A stretch of DNA of 64,000 nt from Gammaproteobacteria bacterium (GTDB lineage Bacteria; Pseudomonadota; Gammaproteobacteria; SZUA-152): the NCBI GenBank assembly GCA_029882975.1, contig JAOUJW010000005.1, positions 124,001-188,000 of the forward strand. The letters run 5' to 3'. A program made the translations under genes and the position numbers. The notes below the pieces were generated by a model that saw nothing but the letters and a program-made list of their open reading frames with translations, was not told where the DNA came from and ran no database searches. Shown one piece after another: positions 25,837 to 34,298 of this stretch (its first letter is position 1; each line of letters starts with the position of its first letter).

Positions 25837-26795
25837 GGCACGGGAACCTCAGCCAATATGCCTTGCAACAGTGCTTCCCTATCGATGTTATCCGCCTGTG
25901 CTTTAAAACCGGGAATGACACGATGCCGTAATACGTCCACCGCCACTTCCATAACATCGTCCGGCGTTACAAAATCTCGTCCGTTAATATAGGCCAAAGC
26001 ACAGGCCGACCGGAGCAAGGCAATACTGGCTCTGGGAGAGGCACCGGTTTGTATATACCCGTCCCATTTTGGTATGAGACTGCCAATATTCCGGGTTGCG
26101 CTAACAAGAGATACTACATAGCGCTCCACGTCAGGTTCAGCATGTGTTTCAGCTGCCTCGCGACGTGCTTGCAGAACTAAAGCAGGAGATAAGGGGGTTT
26201 CTTCTTGTTTTTGATCGGTTCCGAAATGCGTATTTCGATCGCGTTGGAGTATGAGAAGCTCCTCGTCATACGAAGGGTAATCTATACAGACATGAAACAA
26301 AAATCGGTCCAGTTGCGCTTCCGGCAAAGGATATGTTCCCGCTTGTTCCAATGGATTTTGGGTTGCCAATACCATAAACAACTCCGGTAACACATGTGTT
26401 TTACCCCCAACGGTTACTTGACGTTCTTCCATGGCTTCCAGTAAGGCAGCTTGCACTTTGGGTGGCGCACGGTTTATTTCATCCGCCAGAATGATTTCAT
26501 GAAATAACGGGCCGGGGTCAAAACGAAAATGGGTGGATTTGGGATCAAATACGTCACTACCGGTGATGTCCGATGGCATAAGATCCGGGGTGAACTGCAC
26601 GCGTTGAAAACCCGCTGCCACGCCTGCCGCCAACGCTTTCACCGCGGTGGTTTTAGCCAGGCCGGGAGCACCCTCTAACAGTACGTGACCTCCTGTTAAC
26701 AGGCCAAGCATTAAGCGATCCATAAGCCGAGTCTGGCCAACAATAGCTTGTTGCAAATGCTTGCGTAAGGAAAGAAATTCCGCCTGTGTTTGCAT
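25833..26795 (-). CDS. MoxR-family AAA+ ATPase
   Basis: 320 residues. Walker A GAPGLAKT (about 40-47), Walker B ILADEINRAPP (about 100-110), sensor 1 ATQNP and a C-terminal lid domain. MoxR ATPases act as chaperones that help assemble complexes, often activating metal-containing enzymes or VWA proteins. First gene of the operon leading to BatD, with all later junctions overlapping or within 25 bases. Confidence 0.93.
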   Translation of the reverse strand: MQTQAEFLSLRKHLQQAIVGQTRLMDRLMLGLLTGGHVLLEGAPGLAKTTAVKALAAGVAAGFQRVQFTPDLMPSDITGSDVFDPKSTHFRFDPGPLFHEIILADEINRAPPKVQAALLEAMEERQVTVGGKTHVLPELFMVLATQNPLEQAGTYPLPEAQLDRFLFHVCIDYPSYDEELLILQRDRNTHFGTDQKQEETPLSPALVLQARREAAETHAEPDVERYVVSLVSATRNIGSLIPKWDGYIQTGASPRASIALLRSACALAYINGRDFVTPDDVMEVAVDVLRHRVIPGFKAQADNIDREALLQGILAEVPVP

Positions 26796-27184
26796 GAAAG
26801 CTCATCCGGTTGCTCAAACGATATTAAAGTATACCGGAAAGCAGCATAGCGTTAAAACAGATAAAACATGCCTTCATAAGTACAACAGTAAAAAGACCAC
26901 GCACAAACTTAGGGTGCTGAAGGTTCTCCAAAGTAGGAACAGGCACTGTTTTAATTGAGTAAAATCCATCAGGGATGCTCCTTCTCGAAACTATTTTTTA
27001 CACAGAGATTTACAACATAGCATCCCAACATGACAAAACCGGGATTGGATTATGATAATAAAATGACAAAGTAGTGATAGAATATGGCTCGAAGAATAAG
27101 CCGGTCCGGGGTGGACGTTCGGGTTCTATGATAACACAAACTCATAACGCCAGGGAGAGATTTAATAATTATTAAAACCGTTTA
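26796..27184. other. Intergenic region upstream of the moxR operon, 389 bp
   Basis: Lies between the helical periplasmic protein (minus) and moxR (minus). A 7-bp inverted repeat GGGATGC / GCATCCC is at 26972-26978 and 27020-27026. I find no supported gene or known riboswitch; it should contain the moxR promoter. Confidence 0.45.
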
Positions 27185-28054
27185 TTATCCAGGAATATAA
27201 ATGCCGGCGGCCCGTATGGCTCGAACAATTTGTGCTGTGGAATGCTCCAGGGTTTTTAAAGCGGATTCGTAGTCGCCTTTATCAGCAAGTTGTTGTGCCT
27301 CTTGTTTTAATTGTTCAGACATCTGCAACGGTTTTTCCATCAGTTTGACAAATTTGGGATCCTTGAGTTTTTCTGTTAATAAAATGTCCACTAAGACCCG
27401 ATGCGTCTTATTTCTATTCACTTCATAGCGATACTCTTCTTCTACATTGGCGAAATGAAGTTCCCGCACCAAAGTTTCACCGTCACGCAGGCCTTTGATC
27501 GTTAGCTTTATCGACAAATAGGCTTTTTCTATAGTAGAAATGGCTTCATCCATGCGCCCTGATTTCACCAGATCCTGAGACTGTTTCAGGCTGTCCTTGG
27601 CGCGTTGTTCCACATCACGAGTGTGTTTTTGAGATTTCTTTTGAGTACTTACTTCATGTAAAGCACCAAGCAAGGCATTAACGCTTTTGTGTAGATGGTC
27701 GTATTTCCTTTGCTTCCCGTTTTTAACCACACCGTTACCCACCAAGCGTATCGCGGCAAAAAACTGTCGCTTGGCCTGAGTTAACTTTTCTTTGGCGGTA
27801 TTGCTGTCACCCTTTTGATGTGCCGCTTTCGCCTGTTGCAACAAGTCCAGGGCTTTTTTCTGTTCTTCTTTAGCTTCTGCACTATGACTGGAATTGACTT
27901 TTTTTGCAGATACTGAGTCTACAAGCAAACGCTCAGTGGCTTCAATGGAGTTACCCAAATTGTCTGCTGCAACATTGGTTACGCCCACCAGTAACACAAG
28001 CAGAATAAAACCTTTTAAGCAATCATATGCCTGCATCCAGGCCGGTTTTTGCAT
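27185..28054 (-). CDS. Periplasmic helical (TPR-like) protein linked to cytochromes
   Basis: 289 residues. N-terminal hydrophobic signal (about 13-31, cut near AAD), then alternating charged helices with two tandem segments of helical-repeat type (about 60-110 and 150-190, QKKALDLLQQAKAAHQKGD; KSGRMDEAISTIEKAYLSI). Start codon overlaps the stop of the upstream cytochrome gene (TGATG), so translation is coupled. I do not recognise a named family. Likely a periplasmic partner or scaffold of the two triheme proteins. Confidence 0.7.
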   Translation of the reverse strand: MQKPAWMQAYDCLKGFILLVLLVGVTNVAADNLGNSIEATERLLVDSVSAKKVNSSHSAEAKEEQKKALDLLQQAKAAHQKGDSNTAKEKLTQAKRQFFAAIRLVGNGVVKNGKQRKYDHLHKSVNALLGALHEVSTQKKSQKHTRDVEQRAKDSLKQSQDLVKSGRMDEAISTIEKAYLSIKLTIKGLRDGETLVRELHFANVEEEYRYEVNRNKTHRVLVDILLTEKLKDPKFVKLMEKPLQMSEQLKQEAQQLADKGDYESALKTLEHSTAQIVRAIRAAGIYIPG

Positions 28055-28665
28055 CAGCGTTTCTTGTTAGGTTTTTTTGTCGATTTTTTTACGGCCTTTT
28101 TATTTACCGAATGACAACGTCGGCACTCGGTTACCGGAAATGCCACAGAACCGTGACACACCCCGCATTTTTGCCCCAGCATAATCTCCGCCATACTCAT
28201 GGGATTAGCGCCTTTCTTTGGGATAAAAATATCGGTATGGCAGTTGGCACATTCCAATAATTGCGTGTGGGTTTTGTGCGGAAATGATACGTCCGGCATC
28301 GTACCTTTGACTTGCATTTCTATATGTAAGTCCATAGGTAGAGCTTGTTCGGATTCGTCCAAATGATTATATTTAGGTGTAAATTTTTTCTTATCCTGGG
28401 ACTTTACCCAATCCACGGCATTCCCGGACCTGCCTTTGACTAAAGGTTTGAATGCATCTTTTGGCTCCTGCAACATGGATAATCCGGGGTTTTCCTTATC
28501 ATGAATACCATCATTTTTCAGGCTGTCGATGTTTTTTCCGGGTGGCTTGAAAATTCGATTGAATTGGTTGGGGTCATCCGCAGCCCACGCAGTACTACAA
28601 AATAGTACACCCAAACCAATACCGTATGTGATTGCTAACGTCCGCTTCTTCATTGACATAGTCAT
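28054..28665 (-). CDS. Triheme c7-type cytochrome, second of two
   Basis: 203 residues. Signal peptide (to about AWA, residue 28), a 100-residue region without heme sites, then three CxxCH heme sites: Cys139-His143, Cys167-His171 and Cys181-His185. FPHKTHT before the first site supplies extra His residues (130 and 133) for bis-His ligation, as in cytochrome c7/c3. Lys-rich C terminus (KKAVKKSTKKPNKKR) could dock to an acidic partner. It should carry electrons in the periplasm. Follows the first triheme gene after 32 bases. Confidence 0.88.
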   Translation of the reverse strand: MTMSMKKRTLAITYGIGLGVLFCSTAWAADDPNQFNRIFKPPGKNIDSLKNDGIHDKENPGLSMLQEPKDAFKPLVKGRSGNAVDWVKSQDKKKFTPKYNHLDESEQALPMDLHIEMQVKGTMPDVSFPHKTHTQLLECANCHTDIFIPKKGANPMSMAEIMLGQKCGVCHGSVAFPVTECRRCHSVNKKAVKKSTKKPNKKR

Positions 28666-28697
28666 ACTCTTGTGTGGAGTTTTAGAGTTCTTTTCAG

Positions 28698-29108
28698 TTA
28701 TTTTTTGGTTTTGTTTTCCAGCGGTGACATGAGTAACTCTAAAGTACTCTTATGCGCCTTCGTAGGAGTGCCGGGTTTGGCTGAGTGACACAAATCACAG
28801 TTTTCAGTCGCCCAGGCAATTTCGCCGTTATGGCACGCGCCGCATTGTTCGCCGTTCACGATATTCAGCATATTGATATCACTGCCGCCGGCTTTGAATT
28901 TGAAACCCAGATTGCTGTGGCAAGCTTTACATGCGTAGCGAATTCTATGAAACCAGTGTGGAAAAATCACCGGCCTGACTCCGGTTTGGTCTGAATAGTT
29001 ATTGAGCACAATATCTCCGTACTCTGCATATGCCACATTTTGTGTAGAAGATGCGGCCATGACTACTAAACCGGCAAATAGCATAAAAAACAAACGAGCC
29101 TGCTTCAT
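28698..29108 (-). CDS. Triheme c7-type cytochrome, first of two
   Basis: 136 residues from the ATG at 29108, preferred over the longer frame because AAAAGGAAACAAG precedes it and a signal peptide starts there (cut near AYA, residue 28). Three heme sites: Cys60-His64, Cys89-His93, Cys104-His108; FPHWFH at 49-54 gives distal ligands. First gene of a three-gene unit ending in the helical protein. No terminal reductase, quinol oxidase or NapC-type gene is adjacent, so its redox partners are unknown. Confidence 0.88.
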   Translation of the reverse strand: MKQARLFFMLFAGLVVMAASSTQNVAYAEYGDIVLNNYSDQTGVRPVIFPHWFHRIRYACKACHSNLGFKFKAGGSDINMLNIVNGEQCGACHNGEIAWATENCDLCHSAKPGTPTKAHKSTLELLMSPLENKTKK

Positions 29109-29408
29109 CTTGTTTCCTTTTATTGTGCAGTACACTGTCAAGAAAGATCAGCTTTGAAGTGGCATTTTCCTCTTTTGAACAAAAGAATCAAGCACAGCAG
29201 CACAACAAGATACCTCAAGTTTGCTCTACGTCAATTACTCTGCGGAACAATTTGCCAAACGGTATTAAATGCGTTCTTATTTTCAGGCCACATAATTAAC
29301 CCACGCTTTACATTGTTTTTACAGATGGCAGAAAAAAACCTCTAATATTTTTTGTTTCGTGGACGAAAAGCAATTCAGCAGCAGCAATAAATTCAGGTAG
29401 AAGCAGTA
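29109..29408. other. Divergent intergenic region, cytochromes/hemerythrin
   Basis: 300 bp between the divergent cytochrome operon and hemerythrin gene. A 7-bp inverted repeat, TCTTTTG-AA-CAAAAGA (29171-29186), stands 63 bases upstream of the cytochrome start and could be an operator. No gene is supported. Confidence 0.4.
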
Positions 29409-29777
29409 ATGAATTCGAGTCACTTAGAAGTGGATGAGCAACACCACCACTTAATCAGTATGCTAGATGGGGTAAAATACGCCATTGAAGAACATATCTC
29501 TGCCAGTGAACTGGAGCAGTTAACTGCAACACTTCAGGATTTGTTTATAACTCATTTTTCCGCGGAAGAGCGTGTTTATGCGCACCACCACTATCCCGAC
29601 AGTGCCGCATTGAAACGGGATCACAAGAGCATTCTCAATGACCTTGCACGTTTGAAATCCTCCTTGTCCTGTAGCAGTTGGCAGGCTGCACTGGAATTAT
29701 TGGATACCATTAAATTTACATTTTTGTCCCATGTTACAGAATTTGATGATCGCTTCGCACCCGATATATACGGTTGA
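29409..29777 (+). CDS. Bacteriohemerythrin
   Basis: 122 residues, one hemerythrin domain. Diiron ligands are visible in order: His in VDEQHHHLISMLD, His/Glu in THFSAEERVYAHHHYP, His in KRDHKS, and His/Asp in LSHVTEFDDRF. Such proteins bind O2 reversibly at a non-heme diiron site and may store, deliver or sense oxygen. Length is that of a stand-alone domain. Divergent from the triheme cytochrome genes, which suggests shared response to oxygen, but this is inference. Confidence 0.85.
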   Translation: MNSSHLEVDEQHHHLISMLDGVKYAIEEHISASELEQLTATLQDLFITHFSAEERVYAHHHYPDSAALKRDHKSILNDLARLKSSLSCSSWQAALELLDTIKFTFLSHVTEFDDRFAPDIYG

Positions 29778-29991
29778 TACATAAACGATTAATTAACCCC
29801 TATTACTACTGAGGGATTCTTCCTCACCTTTCAAGCCCCCTGCCGCCATTCACTTCGCTTATTACCGTCAGGATTTTATCTCGGCTTGTATATTATTTAA
29901 TCATATATACATAATATTTAAGTGGATAATCTTCCACGATACAATTATTCTGAAACCACGTCCTATAAACGTCAGCATTTGGGGGTAAGCA

Positions 29992-30267
29992 ATGGACGAA
30001 CGTTTCGTCAGTATATTAATGGTCAAGTGTAATGAAACAGCGTTAGACGCGGCAAAAAATATTTGTCGCCATTCCCGCCAAAAAGGTGTGGATTTCGCCA
30101 CCATCACACAGCAGTTTCAATCTCTACTTCCTAAGGTTAAGTTTAAACCGGTTTACAATTGGGTCGAAGCCGAACAGGTGATTGCCAAGGCATATTACGT
30201 CATTCAATTAAAGTTGCTTGCCCGTAAATATTTTTTGGAAAAGGAATTGGATGCGATGTTTTCCTAA
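29992..30267 (+). CDS. Small protein of unknown function, 91 residues
   Basis: Soluble, mixed alpha/beta composition, with two Cys near the N terminus (KCNETALDAAKNICRHS). A GGGGGTAAGC ribosome binding site stands just before the ATG. No family recognised. Stands alone, 215 bases after hemerythrin. Confidence 0.55.
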   Translation: MDERFVSILMVKCNETALDAAKNICRHSRQKGVDFATITQQFQSLLPKVKFKPVYNWVEAEQVIAKAYYVIQLKLLARKYFLEKELDAMFS

Positions 30268-30300
30268 AAAAGCCTCCTCCTTAAGCAATGCGCGAGGAGG
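30267..30300 (-). terminator. Rho-independent terminator reading on the minus strand
   Basis: 7-bp stem (CCTCCTC at 30273-30279, GAGGAGG at 30294-30300) with the T-run on the minus-strand side (six A at 30267-30272 on the plus strand). It would stop a transcript coming from the right. No minus-strand gene is recognised there; alternatively it simply ends the 91-residue gene without a T-run. Confidence 0.5.
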
Positions 30301-30696
30301 ACGGATAAAGAAACCTACAACGCTTCCCGGTTTAATTTACTTATTTACACCCAGTCTCTATTGAGTCCTGGTTACTTCTACGGCTGGATCATCTGGAACG
30401 GCCATAGGGTGTTATGGCGGTTTTCGCATACATCATTCACGGGTGCAGAGCAGATTCTGCATCCGGTCATATAATCGCAATCCGCGACCATACCGGCACC
30501 CGTATCTCTAGCAAGCAGATGAAAGCTTGCCATCATGGGCCCAATCGATATCCAGCTTGGGGTCAACTCAAACTAACCAAGAAATACCTGTTTGCGACCG
30601 TGACACTCATAACTCTGTACCAAGTAATTGGCTGTGACGGTGGAATGTCAAAGTTGTGTAAAATCTCTACTCATGTAGTGTGAATGTAAGGTGAGA
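30301..30696. other. Region without recognised gene, 396 bp
   Basis: Short frames on both strands lack ribosome binding sites and family features. One hairpin around 30445-30465 (TGCAGA/TCTGCA). With the minus-strand terminator at its left edge, a minus-strand small RNA is possible. The right end should hold the promoter of the binding-protein gene. Confidence 0.35.
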
Positions 30697-31638
30697 ATGA
30701 TTTATTCTATTTACTGTAGCCTCAATTGTATAAGTTTAATGGATATAAGACAGTGGTTTGTACTAGCTTTTTGTGCGTCAACTGCACTTGGATGTAGCGA
30801 TAAAGACGCCTCCATCAATATTACCCATCACGCTCAACAAAACGACGACAAACCGGTATTTTATTTCGGATTCGATCTACGCTCCGCACCTCAGGAAGAC
30901 GCCAAACAATACATTCCTTTTCTGAAGTACCTGAACAAAACCACCGAGCACCGTTTTGAACTACGGTTTACCGGAAAGGGAAAAAACATTGTGGACCAAT
31001 TGGGTAAGGGTGAACACCATTTTGCCGCTCTCGGCGCCACTAGTTATATTCTTGCCAGAGAAAAATATGATGTAAGGGCCATCGTACGCGGAAAGAACTC
31101 ACAAAACAAAGCAGAATATCGCTCTTATCTGGTGGTTAAATCAGATAGTCCGATTACTCAGTTAAAAGACATCATTGGTAAACGCTTTGCGTTTGGAAGT
31201 GAAACCTCAACACAGGGACATTTGATTCCTAGAATCATTTTACAACAGCAGGAAATTAAACTAAGCCAACTGTCGGGATACGATTACTACGGTTCACATT
31301 TGAAATGTGTTGAAGCCGTTATTTCAAACAAAGCAGATGTCTGTGGTATGCAGGATACCATGGCAGAAGAACTGAGTAAAAAGGGTTATGTTCGCATTAT
31401 TTACAAATCGGATTACTTTCCTTCAAGTGGTATTGCAGCCAATGGCAAAGTACCTGAAGAAGTTATACAGCGGGTCAAAACTTCCTTGCTGCAATTTGAC
31501 CCCACCGGCAGAGAAAAACCGGATTTGTATAATTGGCACAAAACCGAGATGCCCTTGGGGTTCGTTGCGGCCAATGAGTCTGACTATGATAGTTTACGAG
31601 ATTGGATGAAGATGTTAAGTTTTCTGAAGGGTATCTAG
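30697..31638 (+). CDS. PhnD-like periplasmic binding lipoprotein
   Basis: About 313 residues. The start at 30697 follows AAGG by 5 bases; an ATG at 30739 gives a more typical lipoprotein signal (MDIRQWFVLAFCASTALGC), and either may be right. Lipobox ALGC. The remaining protein is a type 2 periplasmic binding fold of the phosphate/phosphite/phosphonate (PhnD) class: FGFDLRSAPQEDAKQY opening, FAALGATSYILA, FAFGSETSTQGHLIPR, and DVCGMQDTMAEEL. No permease or ATPase is adjacent. The stop abuts the start of the hybrid kinase, so it probably acts as the ligand-sensing subunit of that kinase rather than as an uptake protein. Confidence 0.8.
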   Translation: MIYSIYCSLNCISLMDIRQWFVLAFCASTALGCSDKDASINITHHAQQNDDKPVFYFGFDLRSAPQEDAKQYIPFLKYLNKTTEHRFELRFTGKGKNIVDQLGKGEHHFAALGATSYILAREKYDVRAIVRGKNSQNKAEYRSYLVVKSDSPITQLKDIIGKRFAFGSETSTQGHLIPRIILQQQEIKLSQLSGYDYYGSHLKCVEAVISNKADVCGMQDTMAEELSKKGYVRIIYKSDYFPSSGIAANGKVPEEVIQRVKTSLLQFDPTGREKPDLYNWHKTEMPLGFVAANESDYDSLRDWMKMLSFLKGI

Positions 31639-33603
31639 ATGTTTAAGCTGTTACAAAAAAAAGACTCACTCTCTAAAAAAGTTATAGCAATACTTTTTGT
31701 CAACGGTCTGCTCATCGCATTATTCAGCGTAGTCATTATTCATTACAACTTACGTCAACAGTTCCAGCCATACGATATTCAATGGGTTAAAACGTTCAGC
31801 ACCACCATGGCAGAGACTCTGAGTGAGTATACGATTAGTGGTGAAAAAATACGTACACAAAACATACTTACCAATATCGTTACACAAAACAAAAATGTCA
31901 GTTACGCGTATATTGTCGATTTCAACGGAGAGATTTTTACCCATACTTTTTCAGGTGCATTCCCATCGGCCTTTCGACCCGTTATCGACAAAATCAGCAC
32001 CGAAGAATTATCTATTTCGCAGGTCAATCTCAATCAACAGTTGATTCAGGATGTGGCTTACCCTTTGATCAAGGGTTTACCCGCAAGTATACACCTGGGA
32101 CTTAATCAGAATAGCATTGATGCACTATACACTAAAATATACGAGGGGCAATTGATCATATTTTTGATTTCTTGCCTGATAGCATTTGTGTTGGCTTTTG
32201 TATTTACTGACAAGATATTAAAACCGCTTTTAGTGCTAGTGCATTATATGAGTGAGTATGCCAAGGGAAATAGAAAAGACACTGTTCCAAGTAGCAATAA
32301 AGGCGAACTGAAACAAGCCATAGAAGCGTTCAATAATGTAGTGGAATCTCGTAATCACATAGAGCTCCAACTGGAGCAACATCGTTCCCAGTTAGAAGAA
32401 ATCGTAAACCAACGTACCTTTGAGTTACAATCCGCATTAGAAGCGGCAGAAAAAGCCAGCAGGGCGAAAACCGATTTTCTCTCCCGAATGAGCCACGAAT
32501 TACGCACTCCCATGAATGCAATTCTAGGGTTTAGTCAGCTTTTGGCCGGCGGCTACGGTGGAAGTCTCTCTGAAGAACAAGAAGATTACCTTAAAGATAT
32601 CAACAATGCCGGGAATCATTTATTGAATCTCATCAATGAAGTATTAGAACTATCTCGCATAGAATCCGGGAAAATCCAGATATCCATCGAAACAGTTACT
32701 ATACATCAACTCATTCGCGAAACCTGTGATTTAGTACAGCCGCTTATGGATTCCCGCGAACTCAGCCTGGGAATAGACTGCCCTGCCACATTAGCTGTTA
32801 AGGCCGACCGAGTACGTTTAAAACAATCCCTGCTGAATCTGCTATCCAACGCAATCAAGTACAACAAAGTTGGAGGACAGGTTCTTGTAAAGTCGGAGGA
32901 ACTAACCACTATGGTTCGATTAACAGTAAGCGATACCGGGCACGGCATTGCCGAAGATAATCTACATAAACTATTTTTGCCCTTTGAACGTTTAAACGCA
33001 GAAGGAACCGATATCGAAGGTACCGGCATTGGCTTGGCTTTAACTCAACGCTTCGTGAATCTTATGGGGGGAAACATCAGCGTGGAAAGTCAATTGGGTT
33101 CAGGAAGTCACTTCCACATTGAATTACCCAAAGATTGTAATGCGGTTTTGGAAAATATAGATATAGATGTTGAAAAACCTTTTAACGATAAAGGCTTAAC
33201 CATTCTGTATGTCGAAGACAATCCAACAAATTTACGTTTAGTCAAAAAAGTACTAAGTAAAATTTCCGGAACGAATTTTATATCCGCTCATACTGCCGAA
33301 CTTGGTCTGCAACTGGCAATCGCCCATAAACCCAAGCTTATCCTCTCGGATATTAATTTACCCGGATGGGATGGATATGAGTTGCTACACAGACTGCAAC
33401 ATACCCCGGAGTTGGCTCGTATTCCGGTAATTGCCATCAGCGCCAACGCCATGCCGTATGATATAAAAAAAGGACTGGATGCCGGATTCAAAGAATATTT
33501 GCCTAAACCTATCAATATTCAGAGATTGGAACAACTGGTGCTGCAATATGTTCCAGATACCGCCTCTATTCGAATCGACGATAATCGTCCTTCCTTACAT
33601 TAG
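31639..33603 (+). CDS. Hybrid sensor histidine kinase with C-terminal receiver
   Basis: 654 residues. Membrane spans at about 15-36 and 172-195 flank a periplasmic domain of about 135 residues; then a HAMP-like linker, coiled coil, HisKA with His286 in SHELRTP, HATPase with GTGIGLALTQRFV, and a receiver domain (about 518-635) with Asp571 in LSDINLPGWDGYE. There is no DNA-binding output and no separate regulator gene nearby, so the receiver either passes phosphate to a distant HPt protein or feeds back on the kinase. Starts one base after the stop of the PhnD-like gene. Confidence 0.88.
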   Translation: MFKLLQKKDSLSKKVIAILFVNGLLIALFSVVIIHYNLRQQFQPYDIQWVKTFSTTMAETLSEYTISGEKIRTQNILTNIVTQNKNVSYAYIVDFNGEIFTHTFSGAFPSAFRPVIDKISTEELSISQVNLNQQLIQDVAYPLIKGLPASIHLGLNQNSIDALYTKIYEGQLIIFLISCLIAFVLAFVFTDKILKPLLVLVHYMSEYAKGNRKDTVPSSNKGELKQAIEAFNNVVESRNHIELQLEQHRSQLEEIVNQRTFELQSALEAAEKASRAKTDFLSRMSHELRTPMNAILGFSQLLAGGYGGSLSEEQEDYLKDINNAGNHLLNLINEVLELSRIESGKIQISIETVTIHQLIRETCDLVQPLMDSRELSLGIDCPATLAVKADRVRLKQSLLNLLSNAIKYNKVGGQVLVKSEELTTMVRLTVSDTGHGIAEDNLHKLFLPFERLNAEGTDIEGTGIGLALTQRFVNLMGGNISVESQLGSGSHFHIELPKDCNAVLENIDIDVEKPFNDKGLTILYVEDNPTNLRLVKKVLSKISGTNFISAHTAELGLQLAIAHKPKLILSDINLPGWDGYELLHRLQHTPELARIPVIAISANAMPYDIKKGLDAGFKEYLPKPINIQRLEQLVLQYVPDTASIRIDDNRPSLH

Positions 33604-33655
33604 GTCCCTCTATTTATATATGGTAATGACACGACTCCTTGACGGGGTGTCTATC

Positions 33656-34211
33656 CAGGTAAGTTTGGGTTTATTTGCGATACTATCAAGGAAAAGATGG
33701 TGCCCGGGGCCGGAGTCGACAATTCTGTCTGGAACAGAATTGGACGCACGCAGTGCGCCCGAAGGGTGCAAACCAGGGATGGTTTGCATCCACCGGCACG
33801 AATCCGTGACGGTTCGTTTTTCCAAGTAAGACTAAGTTGGGTTTGTGTTCGGTCTATAAGGGGAAAGATGGTGCCCGGGGCCGGAGTCGACAATTCTGTC
33901 TGGAACAGAATTGGACGCACGCAGTGCGCCCGAAGGGTTCAAACCAGGGATGGTTTGCATCCACCGGCACGAATCCGTGACGGTTCGTCTTTCCAGGTAA
34001 GACTAAGTTGGGTTTGTGTTCGGTCTATAAGGGGAAAGATGGTGCCCGGGGCCGGAGTCGACAATTCTGTCTGGAACAGAATTGGACGCACGCAGTGCGC
34101 CCGAAGGGTGCAAACCAGGGATGGTTTGCATCCACCGGCACGAATCCGTGACGGTTCGTCTTTCCAGGTAAGACTAAGTTGGGTTTGTGTTCGGTCTATA
34201 AGGGGAAAGAT
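33656..34211 (-). repeat. Three 171-bp tandem repeats of the tRNA-Leu 3' end, plus a degenerate fragment
   Basis: Three near-identical units begin at 33699, 33870 and 34041, each exactly 171 bp, ending at the tRNA-Leu gene where the same motif occurs a fourth time (34212). Each unit carries a 21-bp exact copy of the 3' end of tRNA-Leu including CCA (for example 33699-33719). A shorter, diverged piece (33656-33698) closes the array on the far side. Units differ by only a few bases, such as a G-to-T at about 33939 in the middle unit. Read in the tRNA direction each unit holds four consecutive stem-loops. The plan is the same as that of the E. coli tyrT spacer repeats, known to yield rtT RNA. 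Confidence 0.93.
33699..33869 (-). ncRNA. Candidate structured RNA unit (rtT-like), distal copy
   Basis: Inferred RNA of one repeat unit, co-transcribed with tRNA-Leu. Predicted stems on the minus strand: ACCG.CACG/CGTG.CGGT; TGCAAACC/GGTTTGCA; an 8-bp stem GGGCGCAC/GTGCGTCC with a 3-base loop; and CAATTCTGT/ACAGAATTG, followed by the tRNA-like 3' end. The two other copies are at 33870-34040 and 34041-34211. Processing by tRNA enzymes at the CCA-like end is plausible but unproven. Confidence 0.45.
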
Positions 34212-34298
34212 GGTGCCCGGGGCCGGAGTCGAACCGGCACGGATTATTCATCCGAGGGATTTTAAGTCCCTTGCGTCTACCAATTTCGCCACCCGGGC
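34211..34298 (-). tRNA. leuZ: tRNA-Leu (anticodon UAA)
   Basis: 88 nt with encoded CCA. Acceptor GCCCGGG/CCCGGGC with discriminator A, anticodon loop CTTAAAA with UAA, a long type-II variable arm, and T loop GGTTCGACTCC. Third of the three tRNA genes after pgsA, as leuZ is in E. coli. Its 3' 21 bases are repeated downstream. Confidence 0.96.

Noticed and set aside
26796-27184. Cyclic-di-GMP (GEMM) riboswitch upstream of moxR
   Set aside because: A CACGCACAAAC stretch recalls its start, but the GGGACGCAAAGCC part and the paired stems are missing.
30414-30683. 89-residue plus-strand frame
   Set aside because: No ribosome binding site and no recognisable composition; overlaps a similar-quality frame on the other strand.
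33656-34211. CRISPR-like array
   Set aside because: Units are 171 bp and nearly identical over their whole length; there are no short repeats separated by unique spacers and no cas genes.
33699-34298. Tandem attachment sites left by integrative elements at the tRNA 3' end
   Set aside because: tRNA 3' ends are common integration sites, but equal 171-bp spacing and near-identical content between copies fit tandem duplication better; no integrase or remnant is present.
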